NCBI GenBank assembly: GCA_004380135.1
Contig: QXCR01000119.1
Coordinates: forward strand, 1 to 64,000
DNA: 64,000 bases
Direction: 5' to 3'
Source of the DNA: Stemphylium vesicarium
Taxonomy: Eukaryota; Ascomycota; Dothideomycetes; Pleosporales; Pleosporaceae
The position numbers were made by a program, and so were the translations under genes. The notes beneath the pieces were generated by a model. That model searched no databases, had not been told where the DNA came from, and saw only the letters and a program-made list of their open reading frames with translations. Of the stretch, positions 20,655 through 30,954 are shown one piece after another (position 1 is the stretch's first letter; the number at the start of each line of letters is the position of its first letter).

Positions 20655-23600
20655 ATGGGTGCCACACGCCGCAAGCCACGCCGCGGTTCTGACAATAGCC
20701 ACAGTCGCAGCATGAAGAACAAGCACAAGAACAAGGACAGACACAATAAGAAGAAGAGGAAGACTAGCAGTAGCGGGCAGTCGGAGGAGCACATCCCCGA
20801 CAAGAAGGAGACAACAGAGAGCGGGCGGCCGAAGCAGAACTTGCCCAACGAGTGATACGAGAAATGCTTGAAGGACGGACTGATCCGCTAAGCCGAACTG
20901 GTACAGGGCCTGGGTATCACAGCAAGCAAAGTGCGCGAGTTGGGATCATTGAGCCGGATCGAGGAATTGGCCTGCAAGGTCAGGGGGGACGGCTTGTACC
21001 ACACCAAAGGGCAAGAGCGGGAACGGGATGAAGCGGTCAAGGAGTTCTACGACGCTTTTCCCGAGTTTTGTGAGGTGCCCGCAGCCTGGAAGACCAAGGC
21101 CATGATGATTCTGATACGACAGGGCCGCGCTCGCCGCTTCAAGTGCTCTGGTGGAAGCGCAGATGTACCGATGAACCTCGATACTCCTTCGCCGGAGCCG
21201 GAGTCGTCGCCCGAACCAGAGTTGGATATCAAGCAAGAGATCAAGGACGAGGAAAAGGACGGGCGACGCGCCGCAGCAGAGTGCGAGCAACAAATCCAGC
21301 GCGAGCACCTCCAGCACACCAAGCACGAGTACGAAGCCAAACCTGAATGCCGCAATGGACGTGACCGATCTAGCTTGTTGACGCTTGCCGCAACCCACGG
21401 CCCCGCTGACGGCCGTGAGTATTTTCCAGCGCCGCATCCGGTGCCGCCCATAGATCTCAAAAGCATGCAGATTCAGTTCTGTAGCACTGCAGATCGTGAC
21501 GCCGTGGTGGGAATGGTAAGTGTCCAGTAGGTAATGGACAGCGACTTCCAATTCGTCTTATGGAACGAGCTTGCCAACGAGGCCAGGAAGTGCGGTCTCA
21601 CCATTAACGACGCATTCTGGCTTCGGCCGTGGGAACTGGAGCGAGTGCCCATCCATACCGATAAATCTCTGACGTCGACGCTGCGGGAAATGAAGTTGGC
21701 CGGCACACGTACCGCCTACCTCTCCGTCAAGCAGCAGACGCCCGCGCCCACACCAGAAACGACACCAACGGTGAAACGCAAGGCAGAGGCCATTCCAACT
21801 TCCACCGCGTCGCCTCTTCCCGAATGGTACGCGTCCGAACCCAGTCCGGCGAAGCGCACAAGACTCTCAGCAGAACAAGACAGCGACTTGCCCCTCGTCC
21901 AGGAGCTCACCGCAGTGCCCAAAAAGCCGCCCACACTGGAGCAAAGGGTACTACTCGGCAAGATAGGCAGGATTACCAGGCAGGAACGTCTGGCAAGCAG
22001 CCAATCCATGGTACAAATGGTCAAGGAACTATGGGCAGATGCTCGCTCCAAGGCTCGTGCCCGGTTCGGGGAAGCCGAGCACAAGGCCTTCGATCAGAGC
22101 ATTACCATTGGGCGCTCAACAATTCACATGGACGCCATACTGTCTCTTCTGTACGAGCGAGGCAGACCAAAAGTGGCATAGTTGGACGATGCTGTCATCA
22201 CAGCGCTACTGGAAAACGAGCCAGGCCTTCCACCAGACGCCCACTACGCCAGCATCACACCTTTGCAGCTGTTTCTCGGCATGAGCTTAGCCAATTCAGA
22301 GAATACCAGAGCCCGATTACGCGCCATGAAGGCTGACTTCAAAAAGAACGGTGTCGCGGCTCTCCCCGGCGGCCACTTCCCCTTCTACGACATGCCCGCA
22401 TCAGCAACGCGCCTACTTCATTGCTGGAACCTGGAAGAGAGCCATTGGGTAGTGGTCGGGTATACTTTCGGGGCCAACAAGGAGTCATCTACCCAACTCT
22501 ACGACACTCTGCAAATGCTGAATGAAGATCATCTGGCTCCGATTGAGGACGCAAACGTCGTACTGCCATGCTTGGCTGACCTGGCAGCCCAGCGACTTGG
22601 CACAGGCATGGCGCAGTTCAACTGGGCCAAGCTTAAACTCAGTAGCGTCTCCAGTTGCCCGCAGCAGGACCGCAAACACTTGATGGACTGTGGTGTATTG
22701 GCCGTGTACACGCTCCTCTACCGGCTGCATGATACACCGCTGCCGACTACACCAACGCACGATGACCTCCGCTATGAGATGGGACAGCGCATACGCGAAA
22801 TCTTCGCCAGGCGCCTATACGACCTGTGGCGACAAGCGCGAGACGGAGGTCCTGATACAAGTGATTCCCTGCGGACGAGAGTTCAGCAGCTGACTATTCC
22901 CACCACGAGCGGCAAGCAGAAAGACGCCCTGGGCACACAAGATTATATCAGCCGCGCACGCAGACCAAGACTGCCCACACCGGAAGATGTGACCGTAATC
23001 TCAGACTCCGACAGCAGCGGCTCTAACTCCAACCCTGACAGCAGCGCCGGCTCTGACGATAATTCTGATTCAGACAACAGCCAATCCGACTCTCACCGCA
23101 GCGACTCGACCGAAAACGACTCCAACAACGGTGGCAGCAAGCAGGGCAAGCGCAAATCGGCAAGTGCAGGAGACACAGAAGATAACAAGCATGAGGACAA
23201 CGAACCCGAGCAAAAGATTGCGCAAGCGGAAGCAGAGGGAGACGTCGCCACCGATGCAGAGGCGATTCAGGCTGGCCTGCGTACACTGTAAGTAACTCAA
23301 AATGCCTCCCAATACTTCGAGCCTATAACGAAAAGAATGGCGCTAATCTCGCAAACAGAGGCAAGGAAGCCTTGCAGTTTGCGTCTATGGCTGAGATGGC
23401 CCAGCTGCGAGAGGCGACCGTGTGGCGGCTGGTCGCCGACTTCATCGGCATCCCACGTCAACAACTACGAGACCAGCACATCAACGGAAATATCGAGCTG
23501 CCTGAGCATGTGCAATTACGTCTACATATAGTGGCAAAGGCGCATCAGCTCGTAGGCGCTGTGATTATGTGGATACGCCTGACGAACAGAAGGATCTGCC

Positions 23601-26244
23601 TGTGAGATGGAATGGGCACCGGCAAGTCCAGACTGATATTGTTGTCTCACAACATAAACTTCCAGCTGAGCCTATCGACCATAGGTGAGATGGCCGACGG
23701 TCAGCGATGGGTGGTGAATCCGAGTACCAAGACCTATAACCGACACAAACCTTGGACAGGGGCTACCTTCATGACGTCCTCCACCACCACAGCCGTGGCA
23801 CCCTGGATCACCGAATGGGCGAAGCTCTACGAGGGCAGCGCGACGATGAAGCGACCAGAACATCTGCGTCCGAAGCTGATCGTACTACACACCGAGTCCG
23901 AGAAGTTATGCAAGGCCGTTGGTGGTGAGTCCGTCGGCATCTACACCAAGATGACCCAAGAGGACTGGTACGAGATCCTGCCACTACCCAATTGGGAAGG
24001 CCCCTCACCCTCCATCTATACGTCAAAGACCCGGGTATAGGCCAGCGGTCCTGACATCGAATGGGCTGAGGAAGACGATTGGGTGGGGCACGAGAGAGCT
24101 ACATACGACGCACCAAGCCCAACAAGCGCCCGCTTCTTCATTCTGTCCACGAATCAGTCGTGGAAACACAACGTTACCACCGTCGACCACGAAGACAGCC
24201 TCCTCAGCCATGATCACAAGACAATGAAGGCGCTCAAGGCGGAGCTGTCCGCTGCAGCAAAGAAGAAGGACAGCAGGACTAAGTCACAGAATGTCGCAAG
24301 AACAGAAGCCAAGCTGCAAGGCGCTTTGGCGCGGGCTTTGACCAGTGCCTCCGGTTTGAGAGATGGCAAGTTGAAGAATCAGGCTACGCGAGAGATGTGG
24401 TTCACGGACGTGAATGGCAAGAGGATGAAGATCACCATGGTAATACAGCTACGTTATGCAGCTATCATAGCGGTAGATGAGATCCACAGGTGTGCTGGAG
24501 GCGATACCCTCACCTACAAGCAAATTGCCCGTCCATACTACCTCAATAAGCCGAGGGGGCTAGCCATCTCCGGCACAGCCTTGGTAGCCGGACTCAAGGG
24601 GCCATTGCACTAGCTGAGACGCTTTGAAATGAAGGATGACTGGAAGAAGAAGGGTCATGCGTACAACCTCACCTACCGCCTAGCCAACGAAAACGCGAGC
24701 CTGGCCGAACTAAACCGCCACATTAAGACGACGGCAAAGAAGGCCGCACGAAGCAGCGACGACTTGGGTGAGGCATTGAAGGCGAATTCTACCATTCCTG
24801 ACTTTCTCGACGCGTTCGCCACCGTCTTTGGACCCCACTATATTGCTCGCAACGAAAGCTCTGTGGACCCATGGGGACAGAGACTTAATATTGTAAAGAC
24901 GAAGCTCGTAGTACGGTACAAGGAGCTGGAGTACCCAGGTAAGGAACATGCCGACGTCGCTAAGTTAGAATCTCAACTGCAGTCCATCCAACGAGCCTTG
25001 CACAACGACCGGGTCCAAGCGTGGCAGGCTTCAGGCAGGAAATTCGATCGCCCGCAGAAGCCCGCGATGCACGCTGCAAACCCGCGCATGTACTACAACC
25101 TTCGCATCCGCAGTGTACTGCCTAACGTCCTTAATGCCATTAAGGCTTGGCAGGAAGAAAATCCAACGAAGGACGCAATCGTTGGCAAGAATCTTTTTTG
25201 GGGCTTTTCGCTGGGCGGAGACAATGTTCCACTTAAGCGCTACCTCTAGTCGATCAAGACAATCGAGACGTCCCCGATCAAAGATTTTGCAAGACAAGCC
25301 TGCGCAGGATCGGCAATATGCGACCATTTCTTCCGCAGCCTGGGAGAGAGGATGGCAGAGAGAACAACCGTGACGCACCCGATACCCGACCCCGGCAACC
25401 CAGACAAGAAGTTGGAGCGCGCGAAGAAGACAATCTGCGCCTTCAAGTATCGAATCATTCGGGCGATTATGTACGAGGTAAGCCTATGTCCCCTCCCAAC
25501 GCGGCTCTTCAGACCTTGTGACGAAATATTGCTAAATCATGCTTTAAAGTGTCTCCGCATGGAGTATCCCGACAACGTCCTGATGTGGGCATCGACCGGC
25601 GAGCGCCATAACCTCGATCGATGCAACGCGATTTGGGACTACGACAAGAACGAGGCTGACGACAGGACGAGGGTATTGTGCACGTCGATTGCGACCGCCG
25701 CAGAAGCTTGTAACCTACCTACCACAGACCGTATGATCATCATGGGGCTCGAGGAGAACGCATCGACGGCACAGCAGCTTCCGTCGCGAATGGCTCGCCC
25801 TCAAAATGAGAGTACGGAGTGTATGGCAGAGTGGCTGGTTCACAAGGGTTCTGTGGTCGACGAGAGAATCCTGAAAAAGACAAAGGGACGGAGCAAGATG
25901 GGTGCAGCACTCCACAACATGAAGACACTGGACGCCACTTCGGAAGACGGTCATGTTGGGAAGTGGAATGCAATCAACATGAGCGCAAAATCCGATACGA
26001 AGGACGGCCGGACTCGATCGACTTAGAACTCCTTCTGAGCGACGACGTAATTGGGTATGACGATTCAACCAACGATAACATGGGAGACGAAGACTACGAA
26101 ATAGGTTACGAGGAGGGGGGCGAAATGTGGTGGGAGGATGAAGACAGTGACTATGTCGAGCAAAACGGGGAGCAAGAAGAAGAAGAGGACGACGAGATTG
26201 CAGATGACGAAGAGAGGGAGGATAGCCTAAATGGTCTACAGTGA
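20655..26244 (+). pseudogene. Giant Ulp1/C48 protease-SNF2-like helicase gene, broken by stop codons
   Basis: One frame reads through about 1,800 codons. Exon 1 (20655-23289) has a basic Lys-rich N-terminus, then a C48 (Ulp1-like) domain with His (SHWVVVGY, 22443), Asp (LYDTL, 22503), Gln (CPQQD) and catalytic Cys (MDCGVL, 22689), then VTVISDSDSS, a SUMO-interaction-like motif. A 69-bp intron (23290-23358, GTAAGT...AACAG) leads to the helicase: Walker A GMGTGKS (23612), DEIH (about 24478), SGTAL, a 72-bp in-frame intron near 25479, and SNF2 motifs V/VI (ATAAEACNLPTTDRMIIMG, QLPSRMARPQ). An acidic tail follows. Premature stops lie at 20853, 20889, 21528, 22179, 23603, 24038, 24611 and 25247, and a frameshift near 25970. 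The start could also be the ATG at 20433. It is non-functional as it stands. Confidence 0.75.
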
Positions 26245-26287
26245 ACGCGAAAGTACAGTGAACGCGAAAGTACAGTGAACGCGAAAG
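26237..26287. repeat. 17-bp tandem repeat, three perfect units, spanning the stop codon
   Basis: TACAGTGAACGCGAAAG repeats at 26237-26253, 26254-26270 and 26271-26287. The first unit contains the last codons and the TGA stop of the long helicase frame. The function is unknown. Confidence 0.9.
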
Positions 26288-26289
26288 GT

Positions 26290-27410
26290 TAGCTAAGACG
26301 AATGCGTCAGATTCCTAGCAAAGCTTCTCTAATCCAGACCTAGGTTCCTCTTGTATAGCCAACCAACTTGCCAACTTGGCACCAAGCTCCCGATCGCTGC
26401 AGGCTTTCGTTCTACACGACTGCGACTATTGGTCCATTAGTCAGTTAAAGATTTTCTTCCAGAGCCACCGCGTGTGACTGTCCCAAGGCTAACAGAAATA
26501 AAAAATATATGTGAGAACGATGTTGTGAGATGCCATGATGTAGCAAGAGCCCATGAAATTTCGGTGAAATAGCAGTTGAGGATGGTCAGAGCCAAGCCTT
26601 GACGCGATACGGTGTTGATAGGACGTAGAAATGGAATGGCGGAGGCGGCGACTTTGAGCTTAACATCCTCTAGCCGATTGTAGACCGCTCGCAAATGCGG
26701 TTCTAAAGCAGGAGTCCGAGGTACCTGGGTCGGGGATACGGAGAGCGGGCGTTGCGTTGTGAAACACAGAGAGTTGTACAAGCGCGTCGGAATGTGTGTA
26801 TCTGGTGGCACAGCAAACAAGATGCTGCGATTACCCGATATCGGCAGAAATACCTGTCACCGTGGTGACGCTCTGCGCTCCAAGACAGTGATCTGATACT
26901 CGACCAAGGGAAGTTCAACATGCTTTTGTCTAGAGGCCGGGGTAAAGCTTGAGTAAGTTGGTTCAGTAACTCGCCAAAGTTATCGGCGCTATGTCGCGAT
27001 CTCGACCGGTTCTATGCCGTCCCCCCTTAGCCTCCGCCGTGCCCACTGATGGTTGACACTCTCCCCGTCCCTCATACCATTCCGTTATCAGCTGTCGCTG
27101 ACGCCCTCTCAACTTCTCCAATAGCCCCCACCGACGCTCTTTGTGCTCCAGCTCCAGCTCGTCTTAGGATGGTGTACAATTGGAAATGGACACGTGTATG
27201 GGTCTGGCGCAAATCTTGCATGCAGGGCGCCCGGTTGGGAAGAAAAGAACTGCACGAATTCCTGGAATGCCACAACCTGTATAGGGATTAGGTTCCGGTG
27301 TCGGATTGCCCTAAGAGCACTTCGGTCTTATGCGAAGAATTGTCGAGAAGAGGCTATCAATAGGAGATGGCGTTGGGCGGATTGAAAGTTGAAGAGTTTG
27401 AGCTGTTGGC
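26290..27410. other. Gene-poor stretch with weak open frames
   Basis: A minus-strand frame at 26437-26820 (127 residues, one hydrophobic stretch) and a plus-strand frame at 27143-27385 are the only candidates. The latter contains five cysteines in CTIGNG...LACRAPG...KNCTN...TTCIG...RC. No start with a signal peptide could be joined to it with confidence. I call neither as a gene. Confidence 0.35.
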
Positions 27411-27414
27411 GGCG

Positions 27415-28290
27415 CTTGCGTGACATGTGGCGTTGATTGGCTGCAGCCTGCGGGAGTTAACCCCCCGGCCAACCTGCAGGCTTCAGTCTCCAGGCTTCCA
27501 TCTTAGCAACCTCAGCCTTCGCCCTCGCGATCCCCGCCACGACCCTCACGACCCTCACAATCCTCTCGACCTTCACCATCCACGCCCTAGGCCGCTGGCT
27601 GGTTCTGCCGCTGCTGTTGCAGATTGCGCGCCTACGCACTACGTCATTGCCCCTCGCCCAGAGCTTGAGAAAGTCTGGCTACTTAGGCGACGCAGTCGAC
27701 CGCTGTCTGCATCAGCCGGCCCTTAGACCTCCTACCAATCTCTTCTCTGCCTCGCCATCACGCCGCTGGCCTTGCCCAACACCTTGCCCACTAGCCTCGT
27801 CCTCCCAACCCGGCCTCCCCCTCGCTGCTCTCTCCTGCCGCCCTAACCAGCTTCAACATACAATCTCAGTCAGCCATATCCAAGCGGCAGGCAAGGAAGC
27901 ATGACGCCAAACACCGCCCACAGCAAGTGAAGGAGCGGTTTGTACGAATACAGAGGTAAATTCAGGATGGCCTCCCCTTCCAGGTCCCTGCCGAGCCACG
28001 CATATACCTGGCTGAATCTAAGTTTGGCCCGAAGCACGCACCTCGCCTGAAGAAGGCAGTTCGACAGGCTGTCGAGGATAGGTCACTGGCCATGATTGCT
28101 CACAACGGCACTATTACCCACGCCAGCATCCCGAACCTAAACTACGCAGCTGACTGCGACATCCTGTGTATGCTGCAACCCGCTTCCCTAACTGCGTGTC
28201 TGGGAACGAGGCACAGAGGCTGCTGGATCAAGTGAAGGAGCTCAAAGACGTACGTTCTACAGCCGGCTTCTTCCTATTCATTAGTAGGGC
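27415..28290 (+). pseudogene. Unrecognised repeated coding element, copy 3
   Basis: It starts GCGTTGATTGGCTGCAGCC and shares the Pro/Leu-rich region with copies 1 and 2. The clearest protein reading is KHDAKHRPQQVKERFVRIQ, then AESKFGPKHAPRLKKAVRQ, HNGTITHASIPNLNYAADCD and NCVSGNEAQRLLDQVKELKD, ending at a splice-donor-like GTACGT near 28250. One TAA interrupts after FVRIQR. The last exon found in copy 1 is missing because unrelated sequence follows. Confidence 0.45.
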
Positions 28291-28569
28291 TATGGCGCTG
28301 ACAAACCCATTTTCGATACCCTTTATATCTTATCTATTTTTCCGCCTCTGACTCCTGCTATCCACATTGGTATCTACTTTCGACACCATGAAATCTTCAG
28401 AGATATTACAGAGAAACTCTCCTAGGACGGTAGGGAGGGGAGAGAAGATTACACGTTTGTTACTTCAGAACTTAATCACGACTGTATGCTAACGCGATCG
28501 GTCTAAAGACCAGTTTAGCTGGACAGAAGAGGAGGAAGAAGCTGTCCGTCGCAAATTGGATACAGTGCT

Positions 28570-28831
28570 TTGCAAAACCGCCCTCACCCTTTCTGCAAGT
28601 GATGATTCTGTGAGACTGGCGCTAGTCTGGAATAATCCTTGCTGTTTGCACCCGATTGCCTGGTACCGGGGACAACGAGACCTAGAAAAGCTAGCGTGAG
28701 AGGCTGCAACTAGCTTTCTTAATGCTAGCGGCTGTTGGCATGTGATTGATTGGCTGCAATTTGCAAGGAGCATCCCAAGCTGACAGGGGCTTTAACCAAG
28801 AGTCGTTGCAGTCGAGGGTGAGGGCGGTTTT
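28570..28831. mobile_element. Inverted-repeat element ending in AAAACCGCCCTCACCCT
   Basis: The arms CAAAACCGCCCTCACCCT (28571-28588) and its complement (28815-28831) bound about 260 bp without a clear gene. A related copy of the left part occurs near 60935 (same 20 bases, then CAAGCAACAATTCTGT). A family C LTR begins directly at the right arm. No target duplication was identified. Confidence 0.5.
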
Positions 28832-28961
28832 TGTTCGAGGGTACAGGTCACATGTGTACCTCTTTTAGGACTAGCGTCTGTTCAGCTCGTTCCTTCTATA
28901 TAGCCCGTTCTGATAGCTCACAACAATAAACAAGTTCGCATCTCATGAGCACATTTCATCA
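28832..28961 (+). mobile_element. Solo LTR, family C, copy 2
   Basis: Same sequence landmarks as 14200-14328 (TGTTCGAGGG, ACTAGCGTCTGTTCAGC, TATATAGCCCGTTCTGATAG, TTTCATCA). The flanks GTTTT and TATAG do not match, so a deletion or recombination has removed one original flank. Confidence 0.75.
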
Positions 28962-29480
28962 TATAGCGATCCTGTAATTCATCTTATGACTTTGACTTAT
29001 ACGAGTGGTTCTGAAGCTCCATTGTTGATAAAGGGGACGTTCCATTGTGATAGCTCATCGGGTACTAAGTCAGCACTACAACGCTCACGTCTTACCCGCC
29101 TGCACATCATAATGATCCAGATGACTGTTTTTCTAGAAGCCTAAACTGACTAAGGCCCCCTTCTGTACATGCGTTCCTGCAGTAGAAGTAGACATATGTA
29201 AGTGCTTGTACGTAAATCAGCGCAGCCACCCATAGACACACAACCAGTCTATGTTTTCATAATATTCGAAATCTTCAAACTAGTATGCAAACAATCGCGC
29301 AGCCCATAAGGCCATAAAGCGTCACAAGAACTAATACACCTTGATCCTCATATTTTCCCCTCACTCCACCATCCTCAACTTTTAGAAAACACACGCGATA
29401 AACATTGCCTGGAGATTCAGAGGCATGTGTAGGGCACGTTTGAATGGAATAGTCGTATGGAGAGCTGTATGGCTACCAAA
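28962..29480. other. Intergenic, downstream of the BTB gene
   Basis: Nothing recognisable. The sequence is moderately AT-rich and would contain the 3' untranslated region of the BTB gene on the minus strand. Confidence 0.4.
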
Positions 29481-30729
29481 TTAAGCACGCCCAAAGTCCC
29501 CCAAGCTAAACCCATCCGCCGAATGAATGACCCCTGCAATGAGTTCATCCAGCTTCTCACTTAGGCTGCATGGGTGCAGGTCGGGTAGACGTATCCTTTG
29601 CGAACGATGAAATTGCCCGTCATACCACTCCGGGGATTTCATATCTTTCAATTTTGTACATGTTTCCCAGAGTCTTAGACCATGGTACGATGTCTTTTCA
29701 GGATCTGTTGGCAGTCCTGCTGACATCATTTGTCGGCTCAAGGCTCCGTAAAGTATGGATCCGCATTCAAATGAACGATTGCCATTTGGACATTGGTAAC
29801 TGAGGTCACCGTATTTTTCGAGGAGATCATGCAAGCAACCAATGAGCGTATCGATTGCTTCCAGCCGTGCTTCATCGATTTCTTCTGATGAAAAGTCAGC
29901 CTCTTGTTCAAGACGCGGATTTACTGCCAGTCTTACCAACACAGCTTGTAATTGGAAGGTCCAAAGTCGACAATTCCCGGTCAGCCTGCTTGAGCGCAAT
30001 AGCCCTCGCTTGGGTATACTCATTTGGCATCCTGAAGACCCGAGCTATACACATCCAAAGCATGAGATCTCTGCAGAGAACTGGTGGTACCGGAGAGGTC
30101 TCCCTTATATTCCTAGTCCATATCTCAATGCATAGCGCAAACGCTTCTGCACAGTCGTAATAGTCGATCAGAACAGCTATCTTGGCAAGCATCTCCAGAG
30201 ATAGTGATAGCGGCACTTCGCCGTTGCGGAGATGGATTGCTTTCAGAAAAAGGAGGAATGCGTCCGCGTCCCAATCTTCAGCAGATATATGATAATGACC
30301 ATCGTGTTTTTCGGGCACACCTTCCATCCATCTCCCTTTGGCGAGCATGTCGGTAAACCTTGGGGATACTGATTTTAGATGGAAAGAGGAAACATAGTAA
30401 TGTATCTTGTCTTTAGCGGCTGAACGTTCGAATGGGTTGGTCTCGAAAGTGTTCTCCAAAGTGTTCCCCACGATAGGAATTGTGTGACCAGCGGGATTCT
30501 CGATGACAGATTTCTCCGTATTGTTTGAAAGAGTCTCAGCAGCGAATTGCTCGTCCGCGTCGGGTGTTGTGTGAGTGGAACGGGTGTCGACGGTTTTTTG
30601 AACAAGGTGTAACGCCTTAGCAGTGTTTCGAACTTTCAATGGATCCCAGACAGCAAAGGAAGCGGGCGGACCTTTCAGGGTGATCACAGTATCTGCATGA
30701 TTGCTGACGTTCTTAATGATTTCCGCCAT
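29481..30729 (-). CDS. BTB/POZ domain protein
   Basis: Two exons (30729-29937, 29884-29481) across a 52-bp intron (GTAAGACTGG...TTTCATCAG) give 398 residues. A SHADTVITL-like opening and FAVWDP lead to the BTB core: IHYYVSSFHLKSVSPRFTDML, then HISAEDWDADAFLLFLKAIH and LEMLAKIAVLIDYYDCAEAF. This pattern is characteristic of a lineage-expanded BTB family in Dothideomycetes. BTB domains dimerise and can bind Cul3 ubiquitin ligases, but without a second known domain the partner here is unknown. The C-terminal half is acidic and helical. The gene is uninterrupted and lies about 230 bp from the right arm of the large inverted repeat, so its promoter is squeezed against repeat DNA. Confidence 0.85.
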
Positions 30730-30954
30730 AATGAGTGCTGTTTGAAAAAATGCTTCGCTACATGTGCCGAGGCGACGGGCCTCTTTATTCTACCATGTAC
30801 CACGCACCATGGTACGGCGGCGCTCTGCACTAATACTACATAACTTACACAGCATTGGCACCTGACCCGCAATGGGAAGTCTCGACGGCCCGCCCTTACT
30901 ACATTCGAAACAGAAGATCGATATTCAATGATACCAGGAACGAACTCAGAGTTG

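Noticed and set aside
20507..20848. Minus-strand frame with an extremely hydrophobic Leu/Phe/Cys stretch, resembling a membrane protein
   Set aside because: It is the complement of the Lys/Arg-rich N-terminus of the giant gene; the hydrophobicity is a composition artefact.
23603..23605. TGA before the helicase Walker A read as a natural stop, making the helicase a separate gene starting at the ATG at 23612
   Set aside because: Residues before the TGA read as protein in the same frame and start at a good splice acceptor after the protease exon; a helicase starting inside its Walker A would lack upstream motifs. Kept as the main alternative for testing.
20655..28290. The giant gene as cargo of a Starship-type giant transposon
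   Set aside because: No tyrosine-recombinase captain gene or matching direct/inverted ends are visible in the window; the idea cannot be supported from this sequence.
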